From the NCBI GenBank assembly GCA_944323205.1, contig CALURO010000002.1, positions 124,001-188,000 of the forward strand: a stretch of DNA of 64,000 nt, read 5' to 3'. Positions 1-8,741 of this stretch are shown one piece after another (positions within the stretch are counted from its first letter, which is position 1; each line of letters opens with the position of its first letter). Origin of the DNA: an uncultured Mucispirillum sp. (GTDB taxonomy: Bacteria > Chrysiogenota > Deferribacteres > Deferribacterales > Mucispirillaceae). Under the pieces are notes generated by a model. The model was not told where the DNA came from. It saw nothing but the letters and a program-made list of their open reading frames with translations, and did not search any database. Position numbers and translations under genes: made by a program.

Positions 1-17
1 AAAATCTATCTTTTTTA

Positions 18-46
18 TTGACATATAAGTCATATACCGCTATCTT
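18..46 (+). promoter_or_regulatory. sigma70-type promoter for the transketolase gene
   Basis: A perfect TTGACA at 18-23 is followed by a 17-base spacer and TATCTT at 41-46. The predicted start of transcription is near 53, leaving a leader of about 50 bases. A GAAGGG ribosome site precedes the ATG at 103. The four genes that follow have no obvious internal promoter, so this may drive the whole block. Confidence 0.6.
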
Positions 47-102
47 CCATTTCAAGTAGTTATGTATTAAGTAACTGTATTACAGTACGAAGGGTTAAAG
101 TT

Positions 103-2028
103 ATGGACTTTCAAAGTTTTTCAGACAAAATCGCAGGTCTTGATTATAACAGATTAAAACAGGACGCTCTCTTATGCAGAGGTGATATTCTTACTATGAC
201 AACACTTGCAGCAAGCGGTCACCCTGGCGGTTCCATGTCTTCAATTGATGCACTTTTAACAGTTTACAACATCGCAAATATTAACCGCAATAATCTTCAT
301 GATTTAAACAGAGATAGAATTTTTGTTTCTCATGGTCATATATCACCTGCAGTTTATTCTTGTCTTGCAAGGAAGGGTATTTTACCACAGGACGAATATA
401 TTGCATATTTTAGAAAGGCTGGCAGTATGTATGAAGGTCATATTGAACGCTCTATTCCCGGTGTTGAGTGGACAACAGGTAATCTTGGTCAGGGGCTTTC
501 TGCAGCATGTGGTGCAGCCGTTGCAGGAAAAGTTAATGGCAATGAGTTTGATATTTATGTATTTATGGGTGACGGAGAGCATGAAAAAGGCCAGATTACA
601 GAAGCAAGAAGATTTGCTGTTAAATATAACCTTTCAAATATTACTGTAATAGTAGATTATAATACATTGCAAATATCTGGCGACATTTCTAATGTTATGC
701 CTTCAATGAATATTGCAGAAAGTTACAAATCAGACGGCTGGGAAGTATTGCAGATAGACGGTCATAATTTTAAAGAAATAGCTGCTGCTTTATTAAAAGC
801 AAAATCATGCAGTAAGCCTGTATGTATTATAGCAGAAACTGCAATGGGCAGCGGTGTTTCTTTTATGGAGCATAAAGCAGGCTTCCATGGTGCACCACTT
901 TCAGAAGAGCAGTATTATGAAGCTATGAAAGAGTTAAAATTAGAGCCAACTCTTGAAAAATATAAAGAAATGCGTAAAGGCTTTATGTGGGCAGCTCCAC
1001 ATATAAAAGCTGAAAATCCTAAAATAAATATAAACCCAGGCAGCCGTATTATGTATAATGCAGATGTTAAAACAGATAATAGAAGTGCTTTTGGTGCTGC
1101 CTTATTAGATTTAGTAAAATTAAATAAATCTGAAGGATATACAGATGTTGTTGTTTTTGACTGTGATTTAGCTGGCTCTGTAAAAACAAATGGTGTAGAA
1201 AAAAACTACCCTGAAAATTTCTTCCAGTGCGGTATTTCAGAACATCATACAGCAGTATGTGCTGGTGCTGCGTCAGTTAATGGTGTTATAAGCTTTTTTG
1301 CAGATTTTGGTATGTTTGGTGTTGATGAAGTTTATAACCAGCAGCGTTTAAATGAAATCAACTCCGCTAATATAAAAGTAGTTACTACCCATGTAGGCAT
1401 AGATGTTGGCGAAGACGGCAAAACTCACATGTGTATAGACTATATAGGGCTTTTAAGAAATATATTTGATTTTAAAATAATTGTGCCTGCTGACCCTAAT
1501 CAAGTTGATATTGTTATAAGATATGCAGCAAAAGAACATGGCAATTTTCATGTGGCTATGGGCAGGTCAAAAATACCTGTAATTACAAAAGAAGACGGCT
1601 CAGTATTTTTTAATGAAGATTATATATATCATTATGGGCAAACTGATGTTATAAGGCAGGGCAGTGATGGTGCAGTATTAGCTTACGGCTCAACTTTATA
1701 CAGAGCAGTTCATGTGCATGATATATTAAAATCAAAAGGCTTAAATTTTGCAGTTATTAATGTGCCAAGCCCTGCATATATAAATGATGAAGCATTTAAT
1801 AAAATAGCAGAATATAAAAAAATATTTACTTATGAAGACCATATTTCATCAACTGGTTTATTTGGCACAATAGCTAATATGGCTTTAAGCAGAAAGAAAT
1901 TTATAGATGTATCATATTTTGGTGTTAATGAGTTTCCAATGTCTGGTAAATCTGATGAAGTATATGATATGCTTTCATTAAGCCCTGAAAAAGTTGCAGA
2001 AAATATTCTTAAAGAAATGGGTGCATAG
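103..2028 (+). CDS. tkt: Transketolase, full length
   Basis: Cytoplasmic thiamine-diphosphate enzyme of the non-oxidative pentose phosphate pathway that moves two-carbon ketol units between sugar phosphates. The N-terminal half has GHPGGS (His40), and the cofactor motif runs from Gly-Asp-Gly at 156-158 to Asn187. The C-terminal half has the pyrimidine-binding segment with the ISEHH glutamate near residue 380. At 641 residues both halves, which are separate genes in some lineages, are in one chain. The start is set by GAAGGG a few bases upstream. It is followed without a gap by the rlmB start. Confidence 0.92.
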   Translation: MDFQSFSDKIAGLDYNRLKQDALLCRGDILTMTTLAASGHPGGSMSSIDALLTVYNIANINRNNLHDLNRDRIFVSHGHISPAVYSCLARKGILPQDEYIAYFRKAGSMYEGHIERSIPGVEWTTGNLGQGLSAACGAAVAGKVNGNEFDIYVFMGDGEHEKGQITEARRFAVKYNLSNITVIVDYNTLQISGDISNVMPSMNIAESYKSDGWEVLQIDGHNFKEIAAALLKAKSCSKPVCIIAETAMGSGVSFMEHKAGFHGAPLSEEQYYEAMKELKLEPTLEKYKEMRKGFMWAAPHIKAENPKININPGSRIMYNADVKTDNRSAFGAALLDLVKLNKSEGYTDVVVFDCDLAGSVKTNGVEKNYPENFFQCGISEHHTAVCAGAASVNGVISFFADFGMFGVDEVYNQQRLNEINSANIKVVTTHVGIDVGEDGKTHMCIDYIGLLRNIFDFKIIVPADPNQVDIVIRYAAKEHGNFHVAMGRSKIPVITKEDGSVFFNEDYIYHYGQTDVIRQGSDGAVLAYGSTLYRAVHVHDILKSKGLNFAVINVPSPAYINDEAFNKIAEYKKIFTYEDHISSTGLFGTIANMALSRKKFIDVSYFGVNEFPMSGKSDEVYDMLSLSPEKVAENILKEMGA

Positions 2029-2715
2029 TTGATAATTTCTGGAAGAAACCCTGTAATAGAAGCGAAAAAATGCGGTAAAGCTAAAAAGATAATTGTCAGA
2101 CAGGGGGCAAGTATCCATTTTGATAATATAAATATACCTTTTGAAGTGCTGGGTAGACGAGCTTTTGAAGAAAAATACGGCACAGAAACTCAAGGTGTAG
2201 TGTGTGAGGTAGATGATTTTGAATATACAGATTTAAAAGATATTCTTAAAAAATCATCATCTATTCAAGGCATAGTATTTTTAGATAAAATACAGGACCC
2301 CCATAATTTTGGTGCAGTAATAAGAGCCTGCCACTGCTTTGGCATAAGGCATATTATTGTTCCACGACATGACCAGGCGCGTGTCAGCCCTGCTGTATAT
2401 AAAGCAAGTGCTGGCTCATTGTTTTATACAGAAATATGCGAAGTTGTAAATCTTGGGCAGGCAGTAGATGAGTTTAAAAACAAAGGTTTTTCTATTGCAG
2501 CAGCAGATATTAATGGTGATATTAACTTAAAATCAACATCAAGTATTGTAAAATTTCCACTTGGTGTTATAATAGGCTCAGAGGGCAGGGGTATTAGAGA
2601 AAGTATCCTTGAAAGAGCCGATTATAAACTTAAAATTGGTATGGTATCTGATATAGATTCTCTTAATGCATCTATGAGCTGTGCTGTTATACTTTATCAG
2701 CTTTTCAGCAGGTAA
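2029..2715 (+). CDS. rlmB: 23S rRNA (guanosine-2'-O)-methyltransferase, TrmH/SPOUT family
   Basis: A 228-residue SpoU/TrmH-type methyltransferase, probably RlmB, which methylates a guanosine ribose in 23S rRNA using S-adenosylmethionine. It has the short N-terminal substrate domain with SGRNPVIEA, then the SPOUT knot domain with LDKIQDPHNFGAVIRAC, GSEGRGI and the C-terminal SLNASMS motif. The reading frame opens with TTG immediately after the transketolase stop, so translation is probably coupled. No ATG lies nearby in frame. RlmB versus another TrmH-family member cannot be settled by eye. Confidence 0.85.
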   Translation: MIISGRNPVIEAKKCGKAKKIIVRQGASIHFDNINIPFEVLGRRAFEEKYGTETQGVVCEVDDFEYTDLKDILKKSSSIQGIVFLDKIQDPHNFGAVIRACHCFGIRHIIVPRHDQARVSPAVYKASAGSLFYTEICEVVNLGQAVDEFKNKGFSIAAADINGDINLKSTSSIVKFPLGVIIGSEGRGIRESILERADYKLKIGMVSDIDSLNASMSCAVILYQLFSR

Positions 2716-2725
2716 CAGGTAATAT

Positions 2726-3160
2726 ATGGCAGTTGTCAGGCTTGCAGTAGAAGGCAGGGTGAAAGATAAGATTATACTAGATTTTATCAGCGAATACCAA
2801 AAACGCCTTTCCCCATATTTTAAGCTGGAGCTTTTAGAACTGGGGGAAGGGGGCAGATATTTTGAAAAATTAAGTAAACAGCAGGCTGCATCTGAAATAT
2901 TTATTGCAATGGATGCAGGCGGTAAAAAGTTTACAAGCGAAGGGTTTGCAGAATGGTTTGATGCTAAACGCAGCCTTTCAAAAAATATAACTTTTGTAAT
3001 AGGTGAGGCAACAGGGCTGTCTAAGAAGGCGAAAGCAGCAGCATGTGAATTTATATCCCTTTCTGATATGACATTTTCATATAAGCTAAGTCTTATGGTT
3101 ATGGCAGAGCAGATATACAGGGCTGTAACAATTATCACAGGTCACCCCTATCACAAGTAG
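2726..3160 (+). CDS. rlmH: 23S rRNA (pseudouridine1915-N3)-methyltransferase RlmH
   Basis: Small SPOUT methyltransferase (144 residues, the usual RlmH size is about 155) that modifies pseudouridine 1915 in helix 69 of 23S rRNA. Supporting motifs are the central FIAMDAGGKKFTSEGFA, the SAM-binding FVIGEATGL and the C-terminal ending in TGHPYHK, typical of the family. It lies 10 bases after rlmB and 9 bases before the DksA-like gene, so it is part of the same operon. Confidence 0.9.
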   Translation: MAVVRLAVEGRVKDKIILDFISEYQKRLSPYFKLELLELGEGGRYFEKLSKQQAASEIFIAMDAGGKKFTSEGFAEWFDAKRSLSKNITFVIGEATGLSKKAKAAACEFISLSDMTFSYKLSLMVMAEQIYRAVTIITGHPYHK

Positions 3161-3169
3161 GAGCGTAAG

Positions 3170-3532
3170 ATGGATAAGGCGACTAAGGAGCATTTCCGCG
3201 AAAAACTACTTGCTATGAAACAAGAGCTTATTGAAGCACTAAACAGCAAGTATAACGAAGCATTAGAGCTTGGTTCTGACGGTATTCAGGATACAGCAGA
3301 TGAAGCATATAATCTTTATAATAAGAATATTATGCTTGGCAGAGTTGAAACAGATGCTCTTAAACTAAGACTTGTTGATCAGGCTTTGCAGAGAATTGAA
3401 AATGATACATATGGAGTATGTATAGAATGTGAGGAAGAAATAAGTCCTCGCAGACTTGAGTATGTTCCATTTGCAAGATACTGCACAGAATGTAAAAGTG
3501 AGCTGGAGAAAAAAGGCTTAATTAAAATGTAG
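3170..3532 (+). CDS. dksA: DksA/TraR family zinc-finger transcription factor
   Basis: A 120-residue protein with an N-terminal coiled coil and a four-cysteine zinc finger (Cys84, Cys87, Cys105, Cys108). The coiled-coil tip carries Asp41, Asp44 and Ala46, matching the DxxDxA tip that lets DksA act in the RNA polymerase secondary channel with ppGpp. It is shorter than Escherichia coli DksA (about 150 residues), so a DksA-like role is likely but not proven. It is the last gene before a pair of hairpins. Confidence 0.8.
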   Translation: MDKATKEHFREKLLAMKQELIEALNSKYNEALELGSDGIQDTADEAYNLYNKNIMLGRVETDALKLRLVDQALQRIENDTYGVCIECEEEISPRRLEYVPFARYCTECKSELEKKGLIKM

Positions 3533-3545
3533 TATAGCTTTTTTT

Positions 3546-3604
3546 AAGGGGCATTTTTCCCCCTTTTGAATATATAAGAGCTGCCTTATTTTACATAAGG
3601 CAGC
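3546..3604. terminator. Two hairpins after the dksA-like gene
   Basis: AAGGGG at 3546-3551 pairs with CCCCTT at 3560-3565, giving a short hairpin after the stop codon. A second, perfect 10-bp stem pairs 3580-3589 (GCTGCCTTAT) with 3595-3604 across a five-base loop. Neither has a long T-run, so termination is probable but not certain. From there to 3777 is AT-rich DNA with no gene seen. Confidence 0.5.
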
Positions 3605-3777
3605 CATGCTGTATTTTATATCTGTTGTCTGATATTGTTTTTCACTTATTATTTTCGTAATAAGTATAGTTTCGTTCGCTCTAAAATACATAAATTTTTT
3701 CTCATTTCTATATTATAAAATAATACATTTATATTTTAAATACTTTTATTTTATGATATTGCAAAATATTCAATATT

Positions 3778-4902
3778 TTATGGGTTTGTATTCCTGCCGT
3801 ATACATTAATAAATATTATTTCAGCATTAGTTCCAATTCTTACAGGCGGGCCCCAAAGCCCTATACCGCTTGATACTATGTAGTAAAACCCATCATCTAA
3901 AAACATACCGTGTGCAAGGTATGAAATTTTACGAACTAATAAATTAAGTGGGAATGTTTGGCCGTCATGAGTATGCCCTGAAATTTGTATATCAGCATTT
4001 ATTTTTTTACCGTCTTCTATTCCTTTTGGCACATGGTCAAGTATAATTACTGGTTTAGTTTTATCTTCTACTTTTTCATAAAGAGCTTGAATATTTTGTC
4101 TTTTACTGCCGTCATCATTAGTATGACGCAGGCTGTCCCTGCCTATAATGTAAAAACCTTTTTCTGAAATATATGTTACATTATCTATCAGCATATTAAT
4201 ATCTGCCTGTGCCAGCAAATTTTTTATTGCTGCAGCATCTGCACTGTAATAATCATGGTTGCCCATAACTGCATAAACACCAAGTGGAGCATTTAATTTT
4301 TTTAATTCATCAAGATGTGCCTGAGTTAAATCTTCTATATTATGGTCAATAATATCACCTATAATAAAAATTATATCAGGCTTTAGATTATTAATAATGC
4401 TTACTTCTTTGCCAAGTCTTTTATGGCTCATATCTGCACCAATATGCAAATCAGAAAATGCAGCTATTTTAAAATTTTCTTTTAAATCTTTTTTTAAAGT
4501 AATATTATATTCTGTAATTTTTGTATCATGGCTGTTTATATATCCATAGATTGTTGTAATAAGTGTAAGAAGCAGCACAATAGACAGCTGAACTGTATGG
4601 CTTAAAAATGGAGCATTAAACAGTTTAAAAATAAGCCTGATAATATCTGTTGCTATAAGATACATAAAAAGATAATTAGTAAAGGCAAGTATTAAATGTG
4701 TTGCAAAAACAATGCTGTTTGGTACATGCAGGCCAAATGTTCTAACTAAAACCCTTGCAATTAAAAAAGTGCTGGATAAAATAAGAAAAATAATAATAAC
4801 AAGCCACATATTATATTTACTAAAAAATGCCTGATAAAGTCTGAAAGCAATATATGAACCAAATACAATATTTTGAAGTAAAATTAATAAAATAATACCC
4901 AT
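3778..4902 (-). CDS. Membrane metallophosphoesterase
   Basis: A 374-residue protein with four predicted membrane helices in the first 125 residues, then a calcineurin-like phosphoesterase domain. Metal ligands are visible: Asp151 and His153 (DLH), Asp183 (GDII), Asn215-His216 (GNHD), His290, and His310 and His312 (GHTHDG). It resembles the YkuE/YaeI group, some of which act on lipid-linked phosphates such as UDP-diacylglucosamine, but the substrate here is unknown. It is a close paralogue of the next upstream gene, 40 bases away on the same strand, so the pair arose by tandem duplication. Confidence 0.82.
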   Translation of the reverse strand: MGIILLILLQNIVFGSYIAFRLYQAFFSKYNMWLVIIIFLILSSTFLIARVLVRTFGLHVPNSIVFATHLILAFTNYLFMYLIATDIIRLIFKLFNAPFLSHTVQLSIVLLLTLITTIYGYINSHDTKITEYNITLKKDLKENFKIAAFSDLHIGADMSHKRLGKEVSIINNLKPDIIFIIGDIIDHNIEDLTQAHLDELKKLNAPLGVYAVMGNHDYYSADAAAIKNLLAQADINMLIDNVTYISEKGFYIIGRDSLRHTNDDGSKRQNIQALYEKVEDKTKPVIILDHVPKGIEDGKKINADIQISGHTHDGQTFPLNLLVRKISYLAHGMFLDDGFYYIVSSGIGLWGPPVRIGTNAEIIFINVYGRNTNP

Positions 4903-4942
4903 ATTTGCACCATTTAATATATAATATACAGATTTTATATTT

Positions 4943-6049
4943 TTACTTACTTGTTACATTAATAAGCATTATTTCAGAATCAGTGCCTACTCTAACAGGT
5001 GGCCCCCATAAACCAAGACCGCTTGTAACAAAATAATGAAATCCGTCATATTTTATCATACCATGTGATAACTCATACATTTTTTTTACAACAAGATTTA
5101 AAGGGAAAAACTGCCCGTCATGAGTATGCCCTGAAATTTGAATATCAGCATTTATTTTTCTTCCATCTTGTGATGATTTTGGTATATGGTCAAGTATAAT
5201 CACTGGTTTTGTTTTATCTTTTATTTTACTGTATAATGTTTCAATATTTATTCTTTCATCATTAGATGAATTAGTGTGACGCAGGCTGTCCCTGCCTATA
5301 ATATATACTTCTTTTTCTGGAATGTATGCAACATCATCTATTAATGTTTTAAATCCAGCTTTATTAAAAACTGATAATACTTCTTGCTGGGTGCCGCTGT
5401 AATATTCATGGTTGCCAAAAACAACATATACACCAAGTGGTGCTTCCAGCTTTTTAAATTCTTCAATATATTCTTCTGTAAAGTCATATACATTATTATC
5501 TATAATATCCCCAGCTATTACAACAAAATCCGGCTCTAAACTGTTTATGTGCTGTATTTCCCTGCTAAGTCTTGCCGGTGTCATATCAGAGCCAATATGG
5601 ATATCTGCAAGAGCTGCAAAAGTAAATGGGGTATATACTGTTTTATTTAAAGTAATATTATATTCATTGATTTTTGTAATATGACTGTTTATAAAACCAA
5701 GTATACATATAATAACAGACAGTGTTACAGAAACAATGCCTTGAATATAATGATTAATAAAAGGTGTTTTAAACAGTTTAAAAACCACTTTTATAAAATC
5801 AGTAAGTAAATAAAAGAAAAATATATATATGAATAATGCTAAAATAATATCGGAAATAAAAATAAAAACATCATGAATATAATAGCTTGAAAATTTTTCA
5901 ATACTTCTAGTAATAATAAATGCATTACATAAAAGCATTATAGATGCAGTTACTGCTGGTCTATTATATTTTGTAAAAAAAGAAAAATATAAGTGATATG
6001 CAGCATATATAGAAAAAATAATATTCTGTATGATAATAAATATCATCAT
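4943..6049 (-). CDS. Membrane metallophosphoesterase, paralogue
   Basis: A 368-residue paralogue of the adjacent protein with the same layout: hydrophobic helices to about residue 122, then the phosphoesterase domain with Asp149, His151, Asp181, Asn213-His214 and a GHTHDG near the C terminus. All metal ligands are kept, so both copies should be active. The start follows AGGAGAGATG. Long identical stretches, such as the IIGRDSLRHTN segment, contrast with diverged membrane parts. This could mean different membrane partners with the same chemistry. Confidence 0.82.
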   Translation of the reverse strand: MMIFIIIQNIIFSIYAAYHLYFSFFTKYNRPAVTASIMLLCNAFIITRSIEKFSSYYIHDVFIFISDIILALFIYIFFFYLLTDFIKVVFKLFKTPFINHYIQGIVSVTLSVIICILGFINSHITKINEYNITLNKTVYTPFTFAALADIHIGSDMTPARLSREIQHINSLEPDFVVIAGDIIDNNVYDFTEEYIEEFKKLEAPLGVYVVFGNHEYYSGTQQEVLSVFNKAGFKTLIDDVAYIPEKEVYIIGRDSLRHTNSSNDERINIETLYSKIKDKTKPVIILDHIPKSSQDGRKINADIQISGHTHDGQFFPLNLVVKKMYELSHGMIKYDGFHYFVTSGLGLWGPPVRVGTDSEIMLINVTSK

Positions 6050-6151
6050 TTTAACATCTCTCCTTTCACTAAAAAGAAAAGTATATATTTATTGCTGACA
6101 CTTATCAAGAAAAATTACTTATATATTTACAAATATATGATATTTGACAAT

Positions 6152-6250
6152 AAAAAAGACTGCTGAAAATTATTTTCAGCAGTCAAATTCAGCTTATAGC
6201 TGCATAGGAGTTCAAATATAACACAGGGGAGGTAGTTTATATTTGAAAAT
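6152..6250 (-). ncRNA. Candidate small RNA with a CCUCCCC loop
   Basis: Read on the minus strand, three hairpins follow one another. Hairpin 1 has perfect 11-bp arms (6237-6247 with 6211-6221) around a 15-base loop containing ACCUCCCC. Hairpin 2 is CAGCT-AUA-AGCUG (6190-6202). Hairpin 3 has a perfect 12-bp stem (6158-6169 with 6173-6184) followed by six Ts, a strong intrinsic terminator. No protein gene precedes this terminator closely: the upstream lipoprotein gene has its own terminator at 6460-6492. The loop and an ACUCCU between hairpins 1 and 2 are complementary to Shine-Dalgarno sequences. No convincing -35 box was found. The rest of 6050-6500 holds only AT-rich DNA. Confidence 0.45.
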
Positions 6251-6459
6251 CAATATATATGGGAAAGAATAAAAAAGACTAAAATTGTCTTATATTATGA
6301 ATATAAGTATTTTTAGATAAAAATCAAGTATTAAAATAAAAAAATATAATATTATATATATAATTTCTACACATTTGATAGACAATAAAAGAGATAGATA
6401 TGTAATATATTGATAATAAAGATAAAAAATAATATTTATAAATAATATGAAATAAAACA

Positions 6460-6492
6460 GCCTGCCAAAATATCTCCACAATTTTAGCAGGC
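6460..6492 (-). terminator. Intrinsic terminator of the lipoprotein gene pair
   Basis: GCCTGCTAAAAT pairs with ATTTTGGCAGGC on the minus strand, followed by a T-rich TGTTTTATTT. It begins nine bases after the stop codon of the downstream lipoprotein gene. Confidence 0.7.
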
Positions 6493-6500
6493 ATATAAAA

Positions 6501-7496
6501 TTATTTTGTAATTAGCTTGCCATCTTTAATAATATACTGAGCAGAATTAATTAATTCATCACTAAAAGTAATACCCAATAATTTTGCAGTATCTAAATCA
6601 AGTAGTTTATTATAATATTTAGGGTCATTTAATGACTGTATAGGCAGCTCTTCTGCTTTTTTACCCTGCAGCACTTCTGCAATAAGTTTACCTGTCATTC
6701 TACCCATTTCATAATAGCTGAAACCTAATGCATAAACAACACCGCCATTTAATGTTGGAGTAATATCGCCGCCAAAAACTGGTATTTTATTTTGTTTAGC
6801 AGTATCAGTTAATGCAGACATTGCTGTTGCAATAGAGTTATCTGTAAAGCAGTAAAAAGCATCAACTCTTGATACAAGGCTTTCTGCTGCCTGTTTAACT
6901 TCTGCAGGTGTTGCAATAGTTTGTATAATTAGCTCAACACCAAGTTCATCACACACTTTTTTCGTTGTTTCTGCCATACTTACAGAGTTTGATTCAGATG
7001 TTGTATAGATAATACCGAGTTTTTTAAAATCATATATTTTTTTAAACTCAGTAAGCTGTTCTTTTATAGGTATAGCGTCTATAACTCCAGTAATATTTTT
7101 ATTACCTTGTGTAATAGATGAGGCAATACCTGCTTTCACTGGGTCAGTAACAGCAGTAAAAACAACAGGTATATTTGGGAGCTGGTTTGCAAGAGTAACT
7201 GTAATAGGGGTTGCAATACCTACTGCCACATCAACATTATCACTTTTAAATTTACTTGCAATAGCTGATGATATATTTAAATCGCCATTAGCATTCTGTA
7301 AATCAATATTAGCCTTTACATTTAAATCTTCTAGTTCATCAAGTATGCCTTTTTCAGCATCATTTAGTGAATTATGTGATATTAATTTTGCAATACCAAT
7401 AGTTGGCAGTTCAGGTTTTTTTTCTTCATTTTTCTTACATGCTGTAAAGCCTGCAGTAAGGCAGATAGTAAGTATAATAAATAATATTTTTTTCAT
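6501..7496 (-). CDS. ABC transporter substrate-binding lipoprotein (ABC_sub_bind family)
   Basis: A 331-residue lipoprotein with a signal peptide ending at TAC (Cys20), then a two-lobed periplasmic binding protein starting PTIGIAKLISHNSLN. The opening and the GTP-like VGIATPITV segment match the PF04392 family, which includes binding proteins reported for aromatic amino acids (TrpX). It is a paralogue of the upstream gene, nine bases away. Its ribosome site overlaps that gene's end. No permease or ATPase is nearby, so the transporter partner must be elsewhere. Ligand unknown. Confidence 0.78.
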   Translation of the reverse strand: MKKILFIILTICLTAGFTACKKNEEKKPELPTIGIAKLISHNSLNDAEKGILDELEDLNVKANIDLQNANGDLNISSAIASKFKSDNVDVAVGIATPITVTLANQLPNIPVVFTAVTDPVKAGIASSITQGNKNITGVIDAIPIKEQLTEFKKIYDFKKLGIIYTTSESNSVSMAETTKKVCDELGVELIIQTIATPAEVKQAAESLVSRVDAFYCFTDNSIATAMSALTDTAKQNKIPVFGGDITPTLNGGVVYALGFSYYEMGRMTGKLIAEVLQGKKAEELPIQSLNDPKYYNKLLDLDTAKLLGITFSDELINSAQYIIKDGKLITK

Positions 7497-7505
7497 AATA
7501 ATACC

Positions 7506-8507
7506 CTATTTTTTTACTTCTTTGCCATTTTCTAAAAATATTGTATTTTCAGAAATAAGCTCTTGCGGTATAGTTACGCCCAGTGCTTTTGCAGCATCAT
7601 TATCAATAATAGTTTTAGTTTCTTTTGCACCTTTCATATATCTTGTTGGTATGTTTTCAGTTTTTTTGCCATTTAAAATATCTATAATTTGCTGGCCTGC
7701 AAGCCTGCCTATTACATAATAATCAGCCCCTGCTGTATATAAAACACCGCCAAACTGTAAAGATGATGATGGGTCTGCAGAAAATACAGGCAGATTATTT
7801 GCAGATGCTGTTGAAGTAATAGAGTTTAATGATGAACATACATTGTTATCTGTAACAACATAAAAAGCATCAACTCTGCCTATTAAACTTTCAGCAGCCT
7901 GTTTTATTTCATTAATATTAGTAATAGGCTGGCTGATTAATTTAATACCAAGTTTATCACATACTTCTTTTGTTACTTTATGCATTACAACAGAATTATC
8001 TTCTGAGCTTGTATAAATCATACCAAGCCTTGTAAATGGAACGATAGAGCGGAAAGCATTAATTTGGCTTTCAATATCTACAGCATCAGAAACACCTGTA
8101 ATATTTTTACCGCCTTTATCACGACTTGGCACAAGGTGAGCAGCAACAGGGTCGCTTATAGCAGCAAAAACTATTGGAGTATCCTGCAATGTATTAAGTA
8201 GTGCAACAGCCATAGGTGTACCTATACCGACAGTTATATCAGCACCATCTGATTTAAATTTATTTGCAATAGATGTTGCAATATTCATATCAGCATTTGC
8301 ATTTTGCAGGTCATAATTGACTTTTATGCCTTTTGCTGCTAATTCGTCTTGAATACCTTTTTCAACAGAGTTTAATGCTGGGTGGGCAAGCAGTTTTGCT
8401 ATTCCTATTGTAGGCAGCTTTTCCTGAGCTGTATTGTCGCTTTTTTTACAGCCTGCAATTGAAACAGCCATTAAAACTGCTGAAAACATAACAATAATTT
8501 TTTTCAT
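7506..8507 (-). CDS. ABC transporter substrate-binding lipoprotein, paralogue
   Basis: A 333-residue PF04392-type binding protein with a clear lipobox (SIAGC) about 20 residues in. I start it at the ATG at 8507. The frame extends 12 bases further to a TTG, but those bases contain the GGAG ribosome site of the ATG. The paralogue downstream shares most of the fold, including the IGIAKL and GVSDAVD-type segments. The pair forms a two-gene operon ending at 6460-6492. Ligand and membrane partner are unknown. Confidence 0.78.
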   Translation of the reverse strand: MKKIIVMFSAVLMAVSIAGCKKSDNTAQEKLPTIGIAKLLAHPALNSVEKGIQDELAAKGIKVNYDLQNANADMNIATSIANKFKSDGADITVGIGTPMAVALLNTLQDTPIVFAAISDPVAAHLVPSRDKGGKNITGVSDAVDIESQINAFRSIVPFTRLGMIYTSSEDNSVVMHKVTKEVCDKLGIKLISQPITNINEIKQAAESLIGRVDAFYVVTDNNVCSSLNSITSTASANNLPVFSADPSSSLQFGGVLYTAGADYYVIGRLAGQQIIDILNGKKTENIPTRYMKGAKETKTIIDNDAAKALGVTIPQELISENTIFLENGKEVKK

Positions 8508-8741
8508 TTTTTTCTCCAAAATATAAATTTTATTTTATTATTTTATATTATTTTTGTATTTTTAGTAATTAATTCTTAAATTATTAGTAAAGATAACATA
8601 AAATTTTTTATTTTAAAAGATTAATTTAGATAAAAATAATCTAATATTATATTATATTGATATTTTAAATAATTAATATTTGACATTGCATACTGCATAC
8701 TTTAAAATTAAATTTATATTATATAAATAGTGAGGTATAAT

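Noticed and set aside
6290-6481. 63-codon minus-strand frame
   Set aside because: It is AT-rich low-complexity sequence of Ile, Leu, Phe and Tyr with no ribosome site, and it ends in a terminator.
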